A stretch of DNA of 64,000 bases from Massospora cicadina (Eukaryota > Entomophthoromycota > Entomophthoromycetes > Entomophthorales > Entomophthoraceae). The DNA lies in assembly GCA_022478985.1 (NCBI GenBank), contig JAKSZP010012202.1:1-64000 (forward strand), read 5' to 3'. The stretch's first letter is position 1. The number at the start of each line of letters is the position of its first letter. Made by a program: the position numbers and the translations under genes. Under the pieces are notes generated by a model, which was given only the letters and a program-made list of their open reading frames with translations, was not told where the DNA came from and did no database searches. Of this stretch, positions 45,494 to 55,165 are shown in pieces.

Positions 45494-46144
45494 GTGTACA
45501 GCACCTTACATGAATGCCTCCTGACCCCCTTCAATGGTCCCATGCCACCTCACCCAGATCCCATGATAGTGGATGGTGAACCACAATATGAGATTGATGC
45601 CATTCTTTCTTCTCGCCTATCCAGGCGCCGCCTGCAATACTTGGTGTCCTGTAACGGATATGATGAGACAGAGAACAGCTGGGTATCTTATAGGGACATG
45701 ACCAATGTTCAGGACCTAATTCATGACTTCCACTCTAGATTTTTAGATGCCGCAGGACCTGCCACCCAAGCCTCTTTAGCTGCCATGAAGTTACCCACTC
45801 CCCACACAAACTTTGCCTTAGCCAATGTCCCCTCAGGTGGTGTAAAACCCCGTCCAAGAGCGGAGGGTGATGTCACAGCTAGTGACATGTTTTCTGGAAT
45901 TAACCGCCATTCTAAAGCCAATTCCAACAAGCCCTTGGGGCAGAGACCAGAACCCCTAAGGATCACCAAAGACCTATCTAATGTCATTGACAAAAAATGG
46001 GTTTTGGATTTGCCAGCCAGGGCTGAGGAAAACGGATTATTTAAGAAAAAAGCCCAGGTGGGAATCGAACTCAAGACTCAGAAAATCACAAGATATGAGG
46101 TTACAAAATCTGGCCAAATTCAATTTTTTTTTGTTTTGTTGTAA
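45494..46144 (+). pseudogene. Gypsy-2 chromodomain and extension into the 3' LTR
   Basis: A single open frame. Chromodomain at residues ~32-83 (45587-45742): YEIDAILSSRLSRRRLQYLV, then GYDETENSWVSYRDM and DLIHDFHSRF. Two aromatic-cage residues are plausible. The frame then runs through the polypurine tract (Arg-Ala-Glu-Gly) and ~270 bp into the LTR, encoding PEPLRITKDLSNVIDKKWVL and a Lys-rich segment before TAA. The same peptide is readable in the 5' LTR (from 40121). A related one occurs in Gypsy-3 LTRs, suggesting that the Pol C-terminus is genuinely encoded within U3. Confidence 0.75.
45857..45870 (+). promoter_or_regulatory. Gypsy-2 polypurine tract
   Basis: AGAGCGGAGGGTGA directly upstream of the 3' LTR start at 45871. 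Confidence 0.8.
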
Positions 46145-46680
46145 AGCGCCGAATTTGTAGCTCATATCAGATTCCAATAACCACTGGAATCTTCGTGAAG
46201 CAACCCATTATAGATTAAGTTCCAAGATGAGAAAGGCTTTGCTTTTCTCAGATATTCTGATCACCCTAATAAAGTCTAGGAATTTTGGGCAAATTTCCTG
46301 TATAATTTTTGTTTCTTTCAACAAAAGATATACTTCTCCGACGATCTGTGATGGCTGGAGTTCATTTTCCACTCTGGTTTGCACCCCCTGCTGTACGTGA
46401 GCCCTCCACCCACTCCGCCACCTATTCCGCCAGCTCAGCTTCCTCATATTACTCTGGACTTAGCCTTAAATTTTACGCCACCCTTCCCAGATCTAAGGGC
46501 CTCTTGTCCTTGATGGTTGTGGCCAGTTTGGTGTGCGTTTTGCTCAAAAAAATTATATGGAAACACAATACTGATTGTTTAAGAGATCTCTTCATTTTGT
46601 TGAGTCACTTAGCCTTGTTGTATCACCTTTGGCCTGTGTCTTTCCCTCCAGCGACCTCCTGCACTAAAGTTTCCATAACA
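45871..46680 (+). repeat. Gypsy-2 3' LTR
   Basis: Begins TGTCACAGCTAGTGACA, ends GTTTCCATAACA. Followed by the target copy CTTGT and then the resumed Gypsy-3 LTR. Confidence 0.92.
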
Positions 46681-46967
46681 CTTGTCTCCTCAGTTGTTTT
46701 GAGCCCACCCACCGGTGACCTTGAAGAAATGATCCCAGTGGTACCATCCCCTGCAGCAAGACTCCCAGTGTCTGGGTTTGTCACCATTTGGTTCATTTTT
46801 GGGTTGTTATTCACAATTTCTTTACACTAACAGTTTATTGTTTCTAATTCGCAGCTCCATATAACACCATACATGAGGTAATGCTCTGGCATTCTGGATT
46901 GCTTTTTGGGTGCTCACACATCCTGACTGGAAGGCAGGTCTAAACTTCTTCTGCCGTTTTCATGACT
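46681..46967 (+). repeat. Gypsy-3 5' LTR, second part
   Basis: Collinear with 53565-53853, ending GCCGTTTTCATGACT (3' LTR: CATGACA). Confidence 0.88.
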
Positions 46968-47099
46968 TAATTGACCACCATTGTTTCCTGACACTTCCGC
47001 CCTGATCTTCAAGGTGGGCGCTACAGTGGTTACACTTTATCAAATGAACATGCAATCAGTGGTCTGCTTATTGTTGTTCATATAGTAACTTGCTGATTT

Positions 47100-47990
47100 T
47101 GTGGGTATTATCTGCTATACTTTAGAGAAAATTCCCCAGGATGGAAGAGCCTTGTGGATTACTACCTCTCCCCCATAATATTCAGGAAAAAGTTCACGTG
47201 TTCCTTCTTGAGATATTGTGAACCAGGTTCTTGACGCCCTTGCTGAGGTGAAAATGCATTCTGCAATTGCCCTTAACAATGCCTCTGTGTTATCCCATGC
47301 CCAACAAGGGGTCGCTTTGTTGGACGCTGTATAAGGGGATGCCCGTTCGTGGGTACCAGGCCTTCTGCGTTCTTCTTCACAAGCGGGGGATCCCACCTCA
47401 CTGGTTGCCGTCATATTGGCTGCTTTTTAAAACCCCCTGTGTCACTCTCAGACTGGTTATTCCAATTGCTTTCTAAAATGCCTGAAGCCCCCAGCTTGGC
47501 TTCTTTGATCTCTACCTTCCACAAAAAGCTCCCACATTGGATCTCTAATGATATGCTTCAGGAAATCTTTAGATCAGGGTTAGATTCAGTTTCTGCCCAT
47601 CATAAGGTTTGTTCCTCCTTGAAAGGAATGGTGGAAGAAATATGTAATGCTGCGACCACTATTAACGCCTCCCCTCGCCATACTTCCCACTATCAAGGGG
47701 GAAATACTTGGATAGGACTACCCAACAAAAACATGGATACAGTTTTTCATTAAATCAGTGTTAGCTCTGGCCTCTGAGCCCATCAATACTCCTGCATTGG
47801 AGTTGGGTTATCCTGGTTCACCTATCAATGAATTAGTAAAAGCTCAATTGGATGAAGCCATTCCCAAGCTCTTGTCCTTCCCAACTTTACTCCAGAAAAG
47901 GCCCCCAAACTTATTTCTGATTTTCCTGCCATTACTTCAGTTGCAACAGAAACGCCCAAATCTACCAATAAACAAAGCTTTTTTTCTTAT
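47100..47990 (+). pseudogene. Gypsy-3 Gag region
   Basis: Open stretches 47349-47753 and 47758-48006 lie between LTR and protease. They include SLASLISTFHKKLPHWISND and LKGMVEEICNAATTINASPR, helical and Gag-like. No zinc knuckle recognised; assignment rests on position. Confidence 0.5.
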
Positions 47991-47995
47991 TACCT

Positions 47996-48240
47996 ATGAA
48001 GATTAGTATTAGACCTCACCACACCATCTTTAAGGCTTTGGTGGATACCGGAACCACAGGTGATTTTATGAGCGTTGATCTAGGCCAACAATTGGAGCTG
48101 GACATGGACGTAGGGCCATCAGTGATGGTGGCTTCTTCAGCCTCCCAGACATCATATGTAGTCCATCAGCCAGTAACTTTTTTGGTAGCAAGTTTAGCTT
48201 CTGCGATCTGTCTTCTGCTATGCCAAACTTAGTGTTTTCA
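47996..48240 (+). pseudogene. Gypsy-3 aspartic protease
   Basis: FKALVDTGTTGDFMSVDLGQ with the catalytic Asp-Thr-Gly intact (about 48030-48085), followed by VASSASQTSYVVHQPVTFLV, where the flap would be. The frame ends soon after in a stop. Confidence 0.8.
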
Positions 48241-48539
48241 GTGATCTTGGGGATTGGATGGTGGTGCTGACAACATGTCAGAATCTACTTGGTTTCAAAC
48301 ATGTTGTCATACGCTAATGATCAACAGGAGGGTGAATTTCCTTTAGTTGAAACTCTCAAGAAAACTCAAGATCACCGTTCTATTACTTCCCTCATTTCTC
48401 CTGTGGGTCTTCTGTCCAATTTTCCCAAAGATTTAATGCACTATCGAGTATCTTTGATTCTGAAAAGGTGAATTGTCTGCCTCCTCATACTAAATTCAAA
48501 TTGTGATTTAGAACGACAGTGCAGTTAGTAAATATCAAC

Positions 48540-49009
48540 TTCCTGTTGTATCCCCACACAGCGGAGGAGGAGGTTGTGCTTAACATTTGGTTAGATGATA
48601 TGCTTAAATAAGGATGTTTGTTTAAAGAGACATCGCCATTTGCATCTCCCATTGTCTTTGCTAAAAAGCTGATGGTTCCCTCCATCCCTGTATGAATTAT
48701 GGAACTTAAACAAGGTTACAATTCACAATCCCTACCTTCTGCCCCAGGAGCAGACTATCATTTAAGCAATTGCTAAATCTCATGTGTTTTCTAAGCTGAA
48801 TATCGACAATGCCTTCAACCAGATTCATGTCTGGAAGGGCAAGAATGGCCAACCACAATCCAAATGAAGCAAGGCATTTTTAATTCGCGTAATGCCCTTT
48901 GGGCTGAAGAATGCACCTGCTACATTTCAACAAATGATTGACAGTGTACTGGGCGATCTTCAGATAACTTGCACAGTAACATAAATTGATGACATTCTGG
49001 TCCACTCCC
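48540..49009 (+). pseudogene. Gypsy-3 reverse transcriptase, N-terminal part
   Basis: Readable in pieces: FSKLNIDNAFNQIHVWKGKN (about 48790-48850), VMPFGLKNAPATFQQMIDSV (about 48890-48950), and the catalytic IDDILVHS with the preceding Tyr codon changed to a stop (about 48983-49008). It is cut after VHS by the solo LTR and resumes at 50034 as PTPKQHAKDLIAVVASLHKA. Confidence 0.82.
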
Positions 49010-50028
49010 TGTCAGAATTTTACCATATGAATCCTTCCAATAGTATCTGAACTAGGGGTTTCAGTTGGTTGGGCGTAAGTGCCAGATAATCGCCTAGTTT
49101 GATAACATTTAATGATATAAAAATAATAATCGTTTTGAGGTCAGCAGACTCCCAGTTTGGCGCTGCTATCAAATTATGATTGTGAGAATTGCAGGTGAGA
49201 TGCTGCTGTATTCAGTTACCAGCATCTAACAATGAAATCGCTAACTATAGTTTAAGTGAAATTCCAGTGAAAAGCTGCTGTAATCAGTTTTCAGTATCTA
49301 ATGGGGGTTTTGCTAATTATAGTTCAAGTTGGCAAAATCTTATCCTTGCACCAACTGCCACAAGAATTTGATTGTGGGATTTTCCAGCGTAAAGTTGAAG
49401 TATTCATAATCAATTATTTAGGAAATTGCAACTAATTTGGAGCACCAGCGACTCATGCTGAGGAAGCTCAAAGTCCTATTTATTTATGAATTTATATACA
49501 ATCAACCAGTAACTTATGCTGAGGATGGATTGACCTAATATTAATAATTTGGAGATTAGTTGAGCAGATCTGAAGAGGGAATCGCTATGAAGTAATAATG
49601 AATAGTTTATGATCTAATAGAGTTTTGGGATCAAGAGGCCAATGGAATTTCCAGAAGATGATTGGCCAAAGAGCACTTGGGCGCAGTAGCCCTGGAAATA
49701 GTATAAATAGTCAATACATTCCCTCCTAATAAGCATCTCTCTTGCACCATTGTTACTTTTACTTTATAATTCTAAGACCTGTGGGGTAGAAGTAGATAGA
49801 CTAGGGATCCCTGAGAGGTGTGGGTAATCATGCCTGGAGTGGCCGGTGCTGCCAGCTCCCATACCTCCTCCTTAGCTTACTTTTACTTCTCTGTGGCTAA
49901 TACCCAGCGAGGTAGAAGTAGATAGTATAGGGGTTGGTACGCTAATGAAGGCAAAACAGCAAAGGGCCACTAATCTTCATACTGGTTGGCCTGGCACACT
50001 AGCAGAGCCCAGGGTCAATTTTGCAACA
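49010..50028 (+). mobile_element. Solo LTR (1019 bp) in Gypsy-3 RT
   Basis: TG..CA ended (TGTCAGAATTTTACC to TTGCAACA) with an exact 5-bp duplication CTCCC (49005-49009, 50029-50033). Removing it and one target copy restores a continuous RT frame across the junction (DDILVHS-PTPKQHAKDL). It carries a TATA-like GTATAAATAG (49701-49710) and a diverged 72-bp tandem duplication (about 49190-49335). No internal genes: what is left after recombination between two LTRs. The family is not otherwise present in the window. Confidence 0.85.
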
Positions 50029-50033
50029 CTCCC

Positions 50034-50331
50034 CAACTCCCAAACAACACGCTAAAGATTTGATTGCAGTCGTGGCTTCTTTGCACAAGGCAGGGTTGTT
50101 TGTCAAGCCTCCAAGTGCAATTTCTATAAGGAGGAAGATACCTTACTTGGGAACCCAGTCCTTAAGGATGGCTATGTGATTCCCTTTAATAATTTGGATG
50201 CTATCCATGAATGGCAAATATGACAACCCAAAACAATTAAGGAGTTCCTTGGGAACCATTATTTTCCTAAAGAATTTTTCCCAGATTTTTCCCAGTTAGC
50301 TGCACCGCTCCACCCCCTCACAGGCAAGAAT
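50034..50331 (+). pseudogene. Gypsy-3 reverse transcriptase, C-terminal part
   Basis: HAKDLIAVVASLHKAGLFVK (about 50049-50110), then YLGTQSL or, in a neighbouring frame, GYVIPFNNLDAIHEW, with stops. It leads into LHPLTGKNVPFCWTPKCHHA of the RT/RNase H connection. Confidence 0.78.
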
Positions 50332-50830
50332 GTGCCGTTTTGTTGGACACCCAAATGTCATCATGCATTCAAGTTGATCAAAGAGGTGTTTTTATCCCAA
50401 TTCATCCTGAAACATGCGGATCCTGCCAAGCCATATATCTTTGCATGTGATGCCTCCTTGGTAGCAGTGGGGGCAGTTCTGCAACAAGAGCAAAATGGCT
50501 TGGAACATCCGGTTGCCTAAATTTCCCAAAAATCTACTTCTATGCAGCAATCCTGGGCCATCTACGATAAGGATTTGGCAACCCTAGCATGGGCGTTGAC
50601 TCATTGGAGGTATCTGTTACAGGGTGCCCAGCATGAGTTAACTGTGCGCACGGATTACCAAGCTCTCTTGTATTTCTGTAAACCCCAAAATTGCACATCT
50701 TCAAAATGCACCTATCAGGACTTGTGCAGTTTCAATTTCATATACAAATTTGTAAAATGTGCGCTTAATGTACTTCCCAATTTTCTTAGCTGCAACCCAG
50801 CCCACAGTACCTTGGACCCAGAGGAAGTTG
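50332..50830 (+). pseudogene. Gypsy-3 RNase H
   Basis: PYIFACDASLVAVGAVLQQE (catalytic Asp), GLEHPVA, stop at 50518, then QSWAIYDKDLATLAWALTHW, LTVRTDYQALLYFCKPQN and FNFIYKFVKCALNVLPNFLS. The catalytic residues of the first two motifs are kept. Frame is broken once. Confidence 0.82.
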
Positions 50831-51029
50831 ACCTTGCTACCATGATCCCTGCTGACAGATCTTGTCAATTGTTCCCCCTGTTGTTTCTTCAGTCGCCTTT
50901 GCTCCAGAAGCCCCTCTCATTACACAGATCTTAGCATCTAAAATGACCTGCCCTAAAGGAGTAAAGTTATTCAAGCAATTGTCCTCCAAAATCAAAAAAA
51001 CTCCCTGTACTTCTTGGTAGAGAAACTCA

Positions 51030-51770
51030 TCTATTTTAGGTTGCGAATTTTTGTTTCCCTCTCTTCTGAGCCGAGGTATTTCACGCACATCACAACCCTC
51101 CCATGATTGGCCATCTGGGCATAAGAAAAGCATCAACTTGATCAAGCAGACCTACAATCGGGCGGGTTTAACTAAGGAAGTTCCGGCCTGGATTGCCAAT
51201 TGGGTTACTTGTGTTTGGGCCAACTTGGATCGCTCTGGTAGAAATGGGCTTCTACACCCCTTACAACAGGTGGAGGGTCCATGGACATTGGTGTCAGTGG
51301 TTTTTTTGTCAAACTCCTTCCTTTAATTGGTTTACAGCAGTGATGGTTGTGGTTGGTCGTTTCACCAAGTTTTCTTTTTATCCCCTGTGCTTCCACAATT
51401 ACCCTGGAGGAAACCGCTCATCGCTTTGTGCGCCATGTGTTTTCAATGTTTGGTCTCCAGCAGGAGATCATCAGTGACCGTGGTTCACAGTTCACAGCGC
51501 AGTTCTGGAGTGAACTTTATCTATTTTAAAGATTTCCCCCTGTCGCTCCATGGCATATCAACCCCAGTATGATGGATAAAATGAGTGAGTAAACCAAGTC
51601 CTTGAAACAGTACCTGCGTAGCTATGCTGCAGCCACACAGGACACCAGGTCTAACGACCTTCCCTCACTCAATTTGCTTACAACAATGGGATTCATGCTT
51701 CTACTGGGTTTCTACTTATGAAGCAATGATCAGATATATTCCCTCTTTTTCAGTTGGACCCTGATTGCAG
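51030..51770 (+). pseudogene. Gypsy-3 integrase
   Basis: The zinc-finger histidines are readable as HNPPMIGHLGIRKA (about 51090-51130). The cysteine pair is eroded (TCVWANLD). The first core Asp is not clear (VSVVFLSN at about 51295). Second motif EIISDRGSQFTAQFWSELYL (about 51465-51525) has Asp intact. FAYNNGIHASTGF is readable in part at about 51673-51712. Strongly decayed. Confidence 0.75.
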
Positions 51771-52109
51771 CCTGAGGTCCAAGAAGCTGTGGATCATATT
51801 GAACATATTGGGTCTACTCAATCATTAATGTGGGAACACATCACAAAATCTATCGAAGAATATAAGCAGTTTTCAAAACATAAGTGACTCCTGGGTTATA
51901 ACATAACTGTGGTCTCCTATGTTATGCTTGATACATGTCATTTTATAGGCAGGTGCCCTCTCATAAGTTCGCCAGTAAGTGTTTGGGTCCCCATTTGGTG
52001 GAGAAAGGCTTGGGCAATGGTGCATAGCAGTTAAAACTACCAGCCCATTGGAAAAAGCACCCCGTCTTCCTTGTTTCTCAGTTGTCACCATCTAAGGGCA
52101 CTGCTCCTG

Positions 52110-52330
52110 TGGATCCTGAGCCGATTGTAATTGAAAATATGGAGGAGGCCAAAGTGGAAATAATCCTAGCATCCTGAAAGTCCCAAATGTCCGTTCAGTA
52201 CCTCGTGGTCTGGAAATGTTATCTGGCTTACAAGAATAGTTGGGTCAGGGCCTGTGATTGCGTTAACTGCATGGAACTGGTTAAGGCGTTTCATGAATCC
52301 CACCCTTTGCTCCTCATCCCCCAAAAGGTT
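52110..52330 (+). pseudogene. Gypsy-3 chromodomain
   Basis: VDPEPIVIENMEEAKVEIIL with one in-frame stop, then VQYLVVWKCYLAYKNSWVRA and CMELVKAFHESHP: the chromodomain pattern (Y/VEVE-I-L, QYLVKWxGY, NSW, LxxxFH). Located between integrase and polypurine tract, as in Gypsy-2. Confidence 0.78.
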
Positions 52331-52413
52331 GTGACTGTAATGGTGATCAAATTTCCCAAAGCACACAAAAATGTGGCCCTCATGAAGTTTCCCAGCGGTG
52401 TCGCCTCTCCTTT

Positions 52414-52430
52414 GAAAAAGGAAAGGGTAA
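52414..52430 (+). promoter_or_regulatory. Gypsy-3 polypurine tract
   Basis: GAAAAAGGAAAGGGTAA immediately upstream of the 3' LTR. Confidence 0.8.
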
Positions 52431-53853
52431 TCTAAGTCCAGGAAAACGTCCCCTGTGCGTGGATCAGGCACTCTTCCCATTTCCAAGTAAAAGGGTCCAA
52501 AGAGGGTGGCTGTACCCCTCATTGCCAAGGGTGACATCACCCACGTGGTAGACATGCACTGGGTAACAGCTCTCCCTCTTTGGATTCCTCCCCCAGTGCC
52601 CACACTCACCTCAGCCAAACATGTCCCAAATTAGGGAAATCTGTGCTGAGATCACCGAATCAAAGTTGATTGGTTTTAACCAATTGAAATCAAGCCCAAC
52701 AATCAGAATCCACATGGTCAAAAAGGGATGAAGATTGAATTATTAGCCAGAAGCACGGACAGTTTGAATTTGGCCAGCTTTGCAATCATCAAAACTAACC
52801 ACCTCTCACAATTGTTGGGTATGATCCCTGACGTGCAGGTAGTATCATTGGAAACATTGACATTAGCTCAAAGCTCCCATCCAGCAAATTGGGAGTTGCG
52901 GCTGGCACAACTCCTATAACCAAATGAACAGCTTAGCAACTGAGCATGAGCAGGTTATGCATCCTAAACCTGTTTATAACCAATTAAGACTGCCCCTATG
53001 TGGGGTGGCCCAGGTGAATTCCCGTAGCTCGTTGGGCCAGATGCTGTCATGCCAACTGCCAGAAATGCAGTCAAGCCTCAGTTCAGGCGTTCAAGGTCAA
53101 ACTGAAAGTGACTCAGCCAGCCACCAAATTCTTTGATGTTGGTTCTTATTGAGCGTATCTCCCTCATCCCCCGAAAATTCTCCAGTTGGGTCAATCTTGA
53201 GGGACCCAATCCCTGCTTGTTCCCACATCAATAAACACAATTAATCAGTTGCATCATACTGAGAAAATTGTTGGCCAATTTTCTTCACTTTCATTTAAAT
53301 AAAATTACGCCTCTAATAACTATCAATTTTCTACTTTATTGATATCCTTCTGGCCATATTCCCAATGGCATTATACTGGTGGCCTGTTGGTCCCTATACT
53401 GTATGGGCTCTACCAGTATTGATGATTTTGGCTCCCACCATCGCCAACTGGATTCAACGGGCCAGATACTTCTGGAAATTCAACCCCCTATTTTGACTAT
53501 ACGCCATCAATATACTGGGATCTTGTAGCCTTCTATCCACCATTTCCAAGCAAGGATCCGCCCCCTTATCACCTCAGTTGTATTGAACCCACCCACCGGC
53601 GACCTTAAAGAAATGTTCCCAGTGGTACCATCACCTGCAGCAAGACCCCCAGTTTCTGGTTTTGTCACCATTTGATTTGTTTTCAGGTTGTTATTAACAA
53701 TTGCCCTACACTAATGATTTATCATTTCCCAATTTGCAGCTCCATATGACGCCGTACATGCAGCAATGCCTCTGTCATTCTGGCTTGCTTTTTGCGTGCT
53801 CACGCATCCTGACTGGAAAGCTGGTCTAAACTTCTTCTGCCGTTTTCATGACA
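52431..53853 (+). repeat. Gypsy-3 3' LTR
   Basis: 1423 bp, uninterrupted. It includes the empty Gypsy-2 target CTTAT at 53565-53569. Ends CGTTTTCATGACA, followed by the target copy GAAAC (53854-53858). Confidence 0.9.
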
Positions 53854-53858
53854 GAAAC

Positions 53859-54415
53859 CCTACAACACTCAAAAAGTGTCAAGTGGTCATTACTTAAAAG
53901 AAAGCCATATAATCAATTTGTTAATCCATTTTTTGCCTGGAACACTGTTTTTGTTAGTGTGATGGGACCTCTGGTCTATACTTCTAGTACTCAAGTATAT
54001 AATAGTGGCCATTGATCACCTCACTAAATAGGTTGAGGCTAGAGCTATCAGTTTTAGGGGCCCGCTATGGCGAAGTTCATCTTAGAAGATATTATGTATT
54101 GCCATGGATGCCCCCAGTTTCTTTTGACGAATAATGGGACCAACTTTAAATCTCAGATGATTGCCAAAATCAATGACTTGATGGGCATCCATGGAGTATT
54201 TCCACGCCCTATTAACCTGAAATTAATAGCACCATGTAGTGTGTAAATGGAACTTAAATAGGAATTTTATAAAAGATAAATATGGTAAAGGCGTCCTTTT
54301 GGAATCTTTTCTTACCTTTTTCCATATTTGCCTATAACATCTCATATCACTAGGCTACAGGGCATTCACCATTTGCATTACTCTATTGGAAACGACTGGC
54401 CATTCCACCTGTCAT
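53859..54415 (+). mobile_element. Gypsy-4 relic, right part: integrase core
   Basis: Resumes the integrase broken at 38906: FVNPFFAWNTVFVSVMGPL (about 53918-53975), then [20 protein letters not shown] (about 54070-54130) with the second Asp changed to Asn ([11 protein letters not shown]), NISYH and ATGHSPFALLYWKR (about 54337-54396). Closely parallels Gypsy-1 integrase (FIMECIIQCHGCPQFILTDN). No LTR of Gypsy-4 was found in the window. Confidence 0.75.
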
Positions 54416-55072
54416 GAAATTGACATGGGCTCTGCTAGTGTGCCAGGCCAACCAGTATGAAGACCGTTTGAACCTTTGCCATTCTGCCTTTATAGGCGTA
54501 ATGACCACCTCAAGGTCTGCGTCCAACCCACCAACACAGCAGACCAGCGACTTCACCTTAGCCTCAGGGCCTGTGGTGTGCCTCATCGAGTTCTGACCCC
54601 ATCCTGGGTGGCCAAGGCACTCCTGCGTTGCACCTCGCAGGGTTAATGGCCAGCAGTGCCATATTTAGTGGATGGTTGTCCAGGTTCCCACCTGTTCCTA
54701 ATTGTGGGGTGATATTGGAGCTGGCAGCGCCAACCACTTCAGGTGTGTCACCTCGCATCAACATCAGGGATCTCCATCCCATTTTACAATAATCTAGCAG
54801 AAACTACTAACAACTAAAATAAGAATGGGTGAAGAATGATGTTTATCTGGAGGGAATGAGAGACTATTTATAACATAGGCTACTTTGCCTATTATACCCT
54901 TCAGCTATCCAAGCTGGTGCTTCTAATAAATCTTGTTCATTCTAATGTAAAAATTTATAGGATCTTGATTATTTTCGGCCAATAACCCCTATAAACTTAT
55001 TACTTGCAAAGGTTTAGGTTTTGTGCAATTCTTCCGCATTGTATAATAGTTGATTTAATTGTTTGATATTGC
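54416..55072. other. Between Gypsy-4 relic and LINE C1; unassigned
   Basis: 54416-54790 is GC-richer and open on both strands without a recognisable motif; it may be the rest of Gypsy-4 or another element's terminal repeat. 54790-55072 is AT-rich with nothing seen. Confidence 0.35.
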
Positions 55073-55165
55073 ACTTTTCTTTCTCGTTGCAAACACTTTT
55101 GCAACCTATTCAGTTCAAGACTAAATCTAGTTTGATAATATCACAGAGGAGATTAGTCTGAGCCC

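Larger units (their letters stand above)
40057..46680 (+). mobile_element. Chromovirus Gypsy-2 inserted in Gypsy-3 LTR
   Basis: A 6.6-kb plus-strand element with ~807-810-bp LTRs. Target duplication CTTAT (40052-40056) / CTTGT (46681-46685). The undisturbed target is visible in the other Gypsy-3 LTR at 53565-53569 (CTTAT), which confirms both edges. It encodes gag, protease, RT, RNase H, integrase with GPY/F, and a chromodomain. It is the best preserved Gypsy here, but it still has stops and frameshifts in every domain. Confidence 0.93.
38907..53853 (+). mobile_element. Chromovirus Gypsy-3 (contains Gypsy-2 and a solo LTR)
   Basis: A Ty3/Gypsy element on the plus strand with ~1.43-kb LTRs and an exact target duplication GAAAC (38902-38906, 53854-53858) in the integrase of Gypsy-4. 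The left LTR (38907-40056 plus 46681-46967) is split by Gypsy-2. Internal part 46968-52430: gag, protease, RT, RNase H, integrase, chromodomain, polypurine tract. RT is interrupted by a solo LTR at 49010-50028. Frames are broken throughout. The chromodomain places it among chromoviruses, whose integrase complex reads histone marks. Confidence 0.9.

Noticed and set aside
45721..46074. Minus-strand ORF of 117 codons
   Set aside because: Antisense to the Gypsy-2 chromodomain extension and LTR; a partner ORF occurs antisense to the 5' LTR for the same reason.
52166..52618. Minus-strand ORF of 150 codons
   Set aside because: It lies antisense to the Gypsy-3 chromodomain, polypurine tract and LTR start; a shadow of the plus-strand element.
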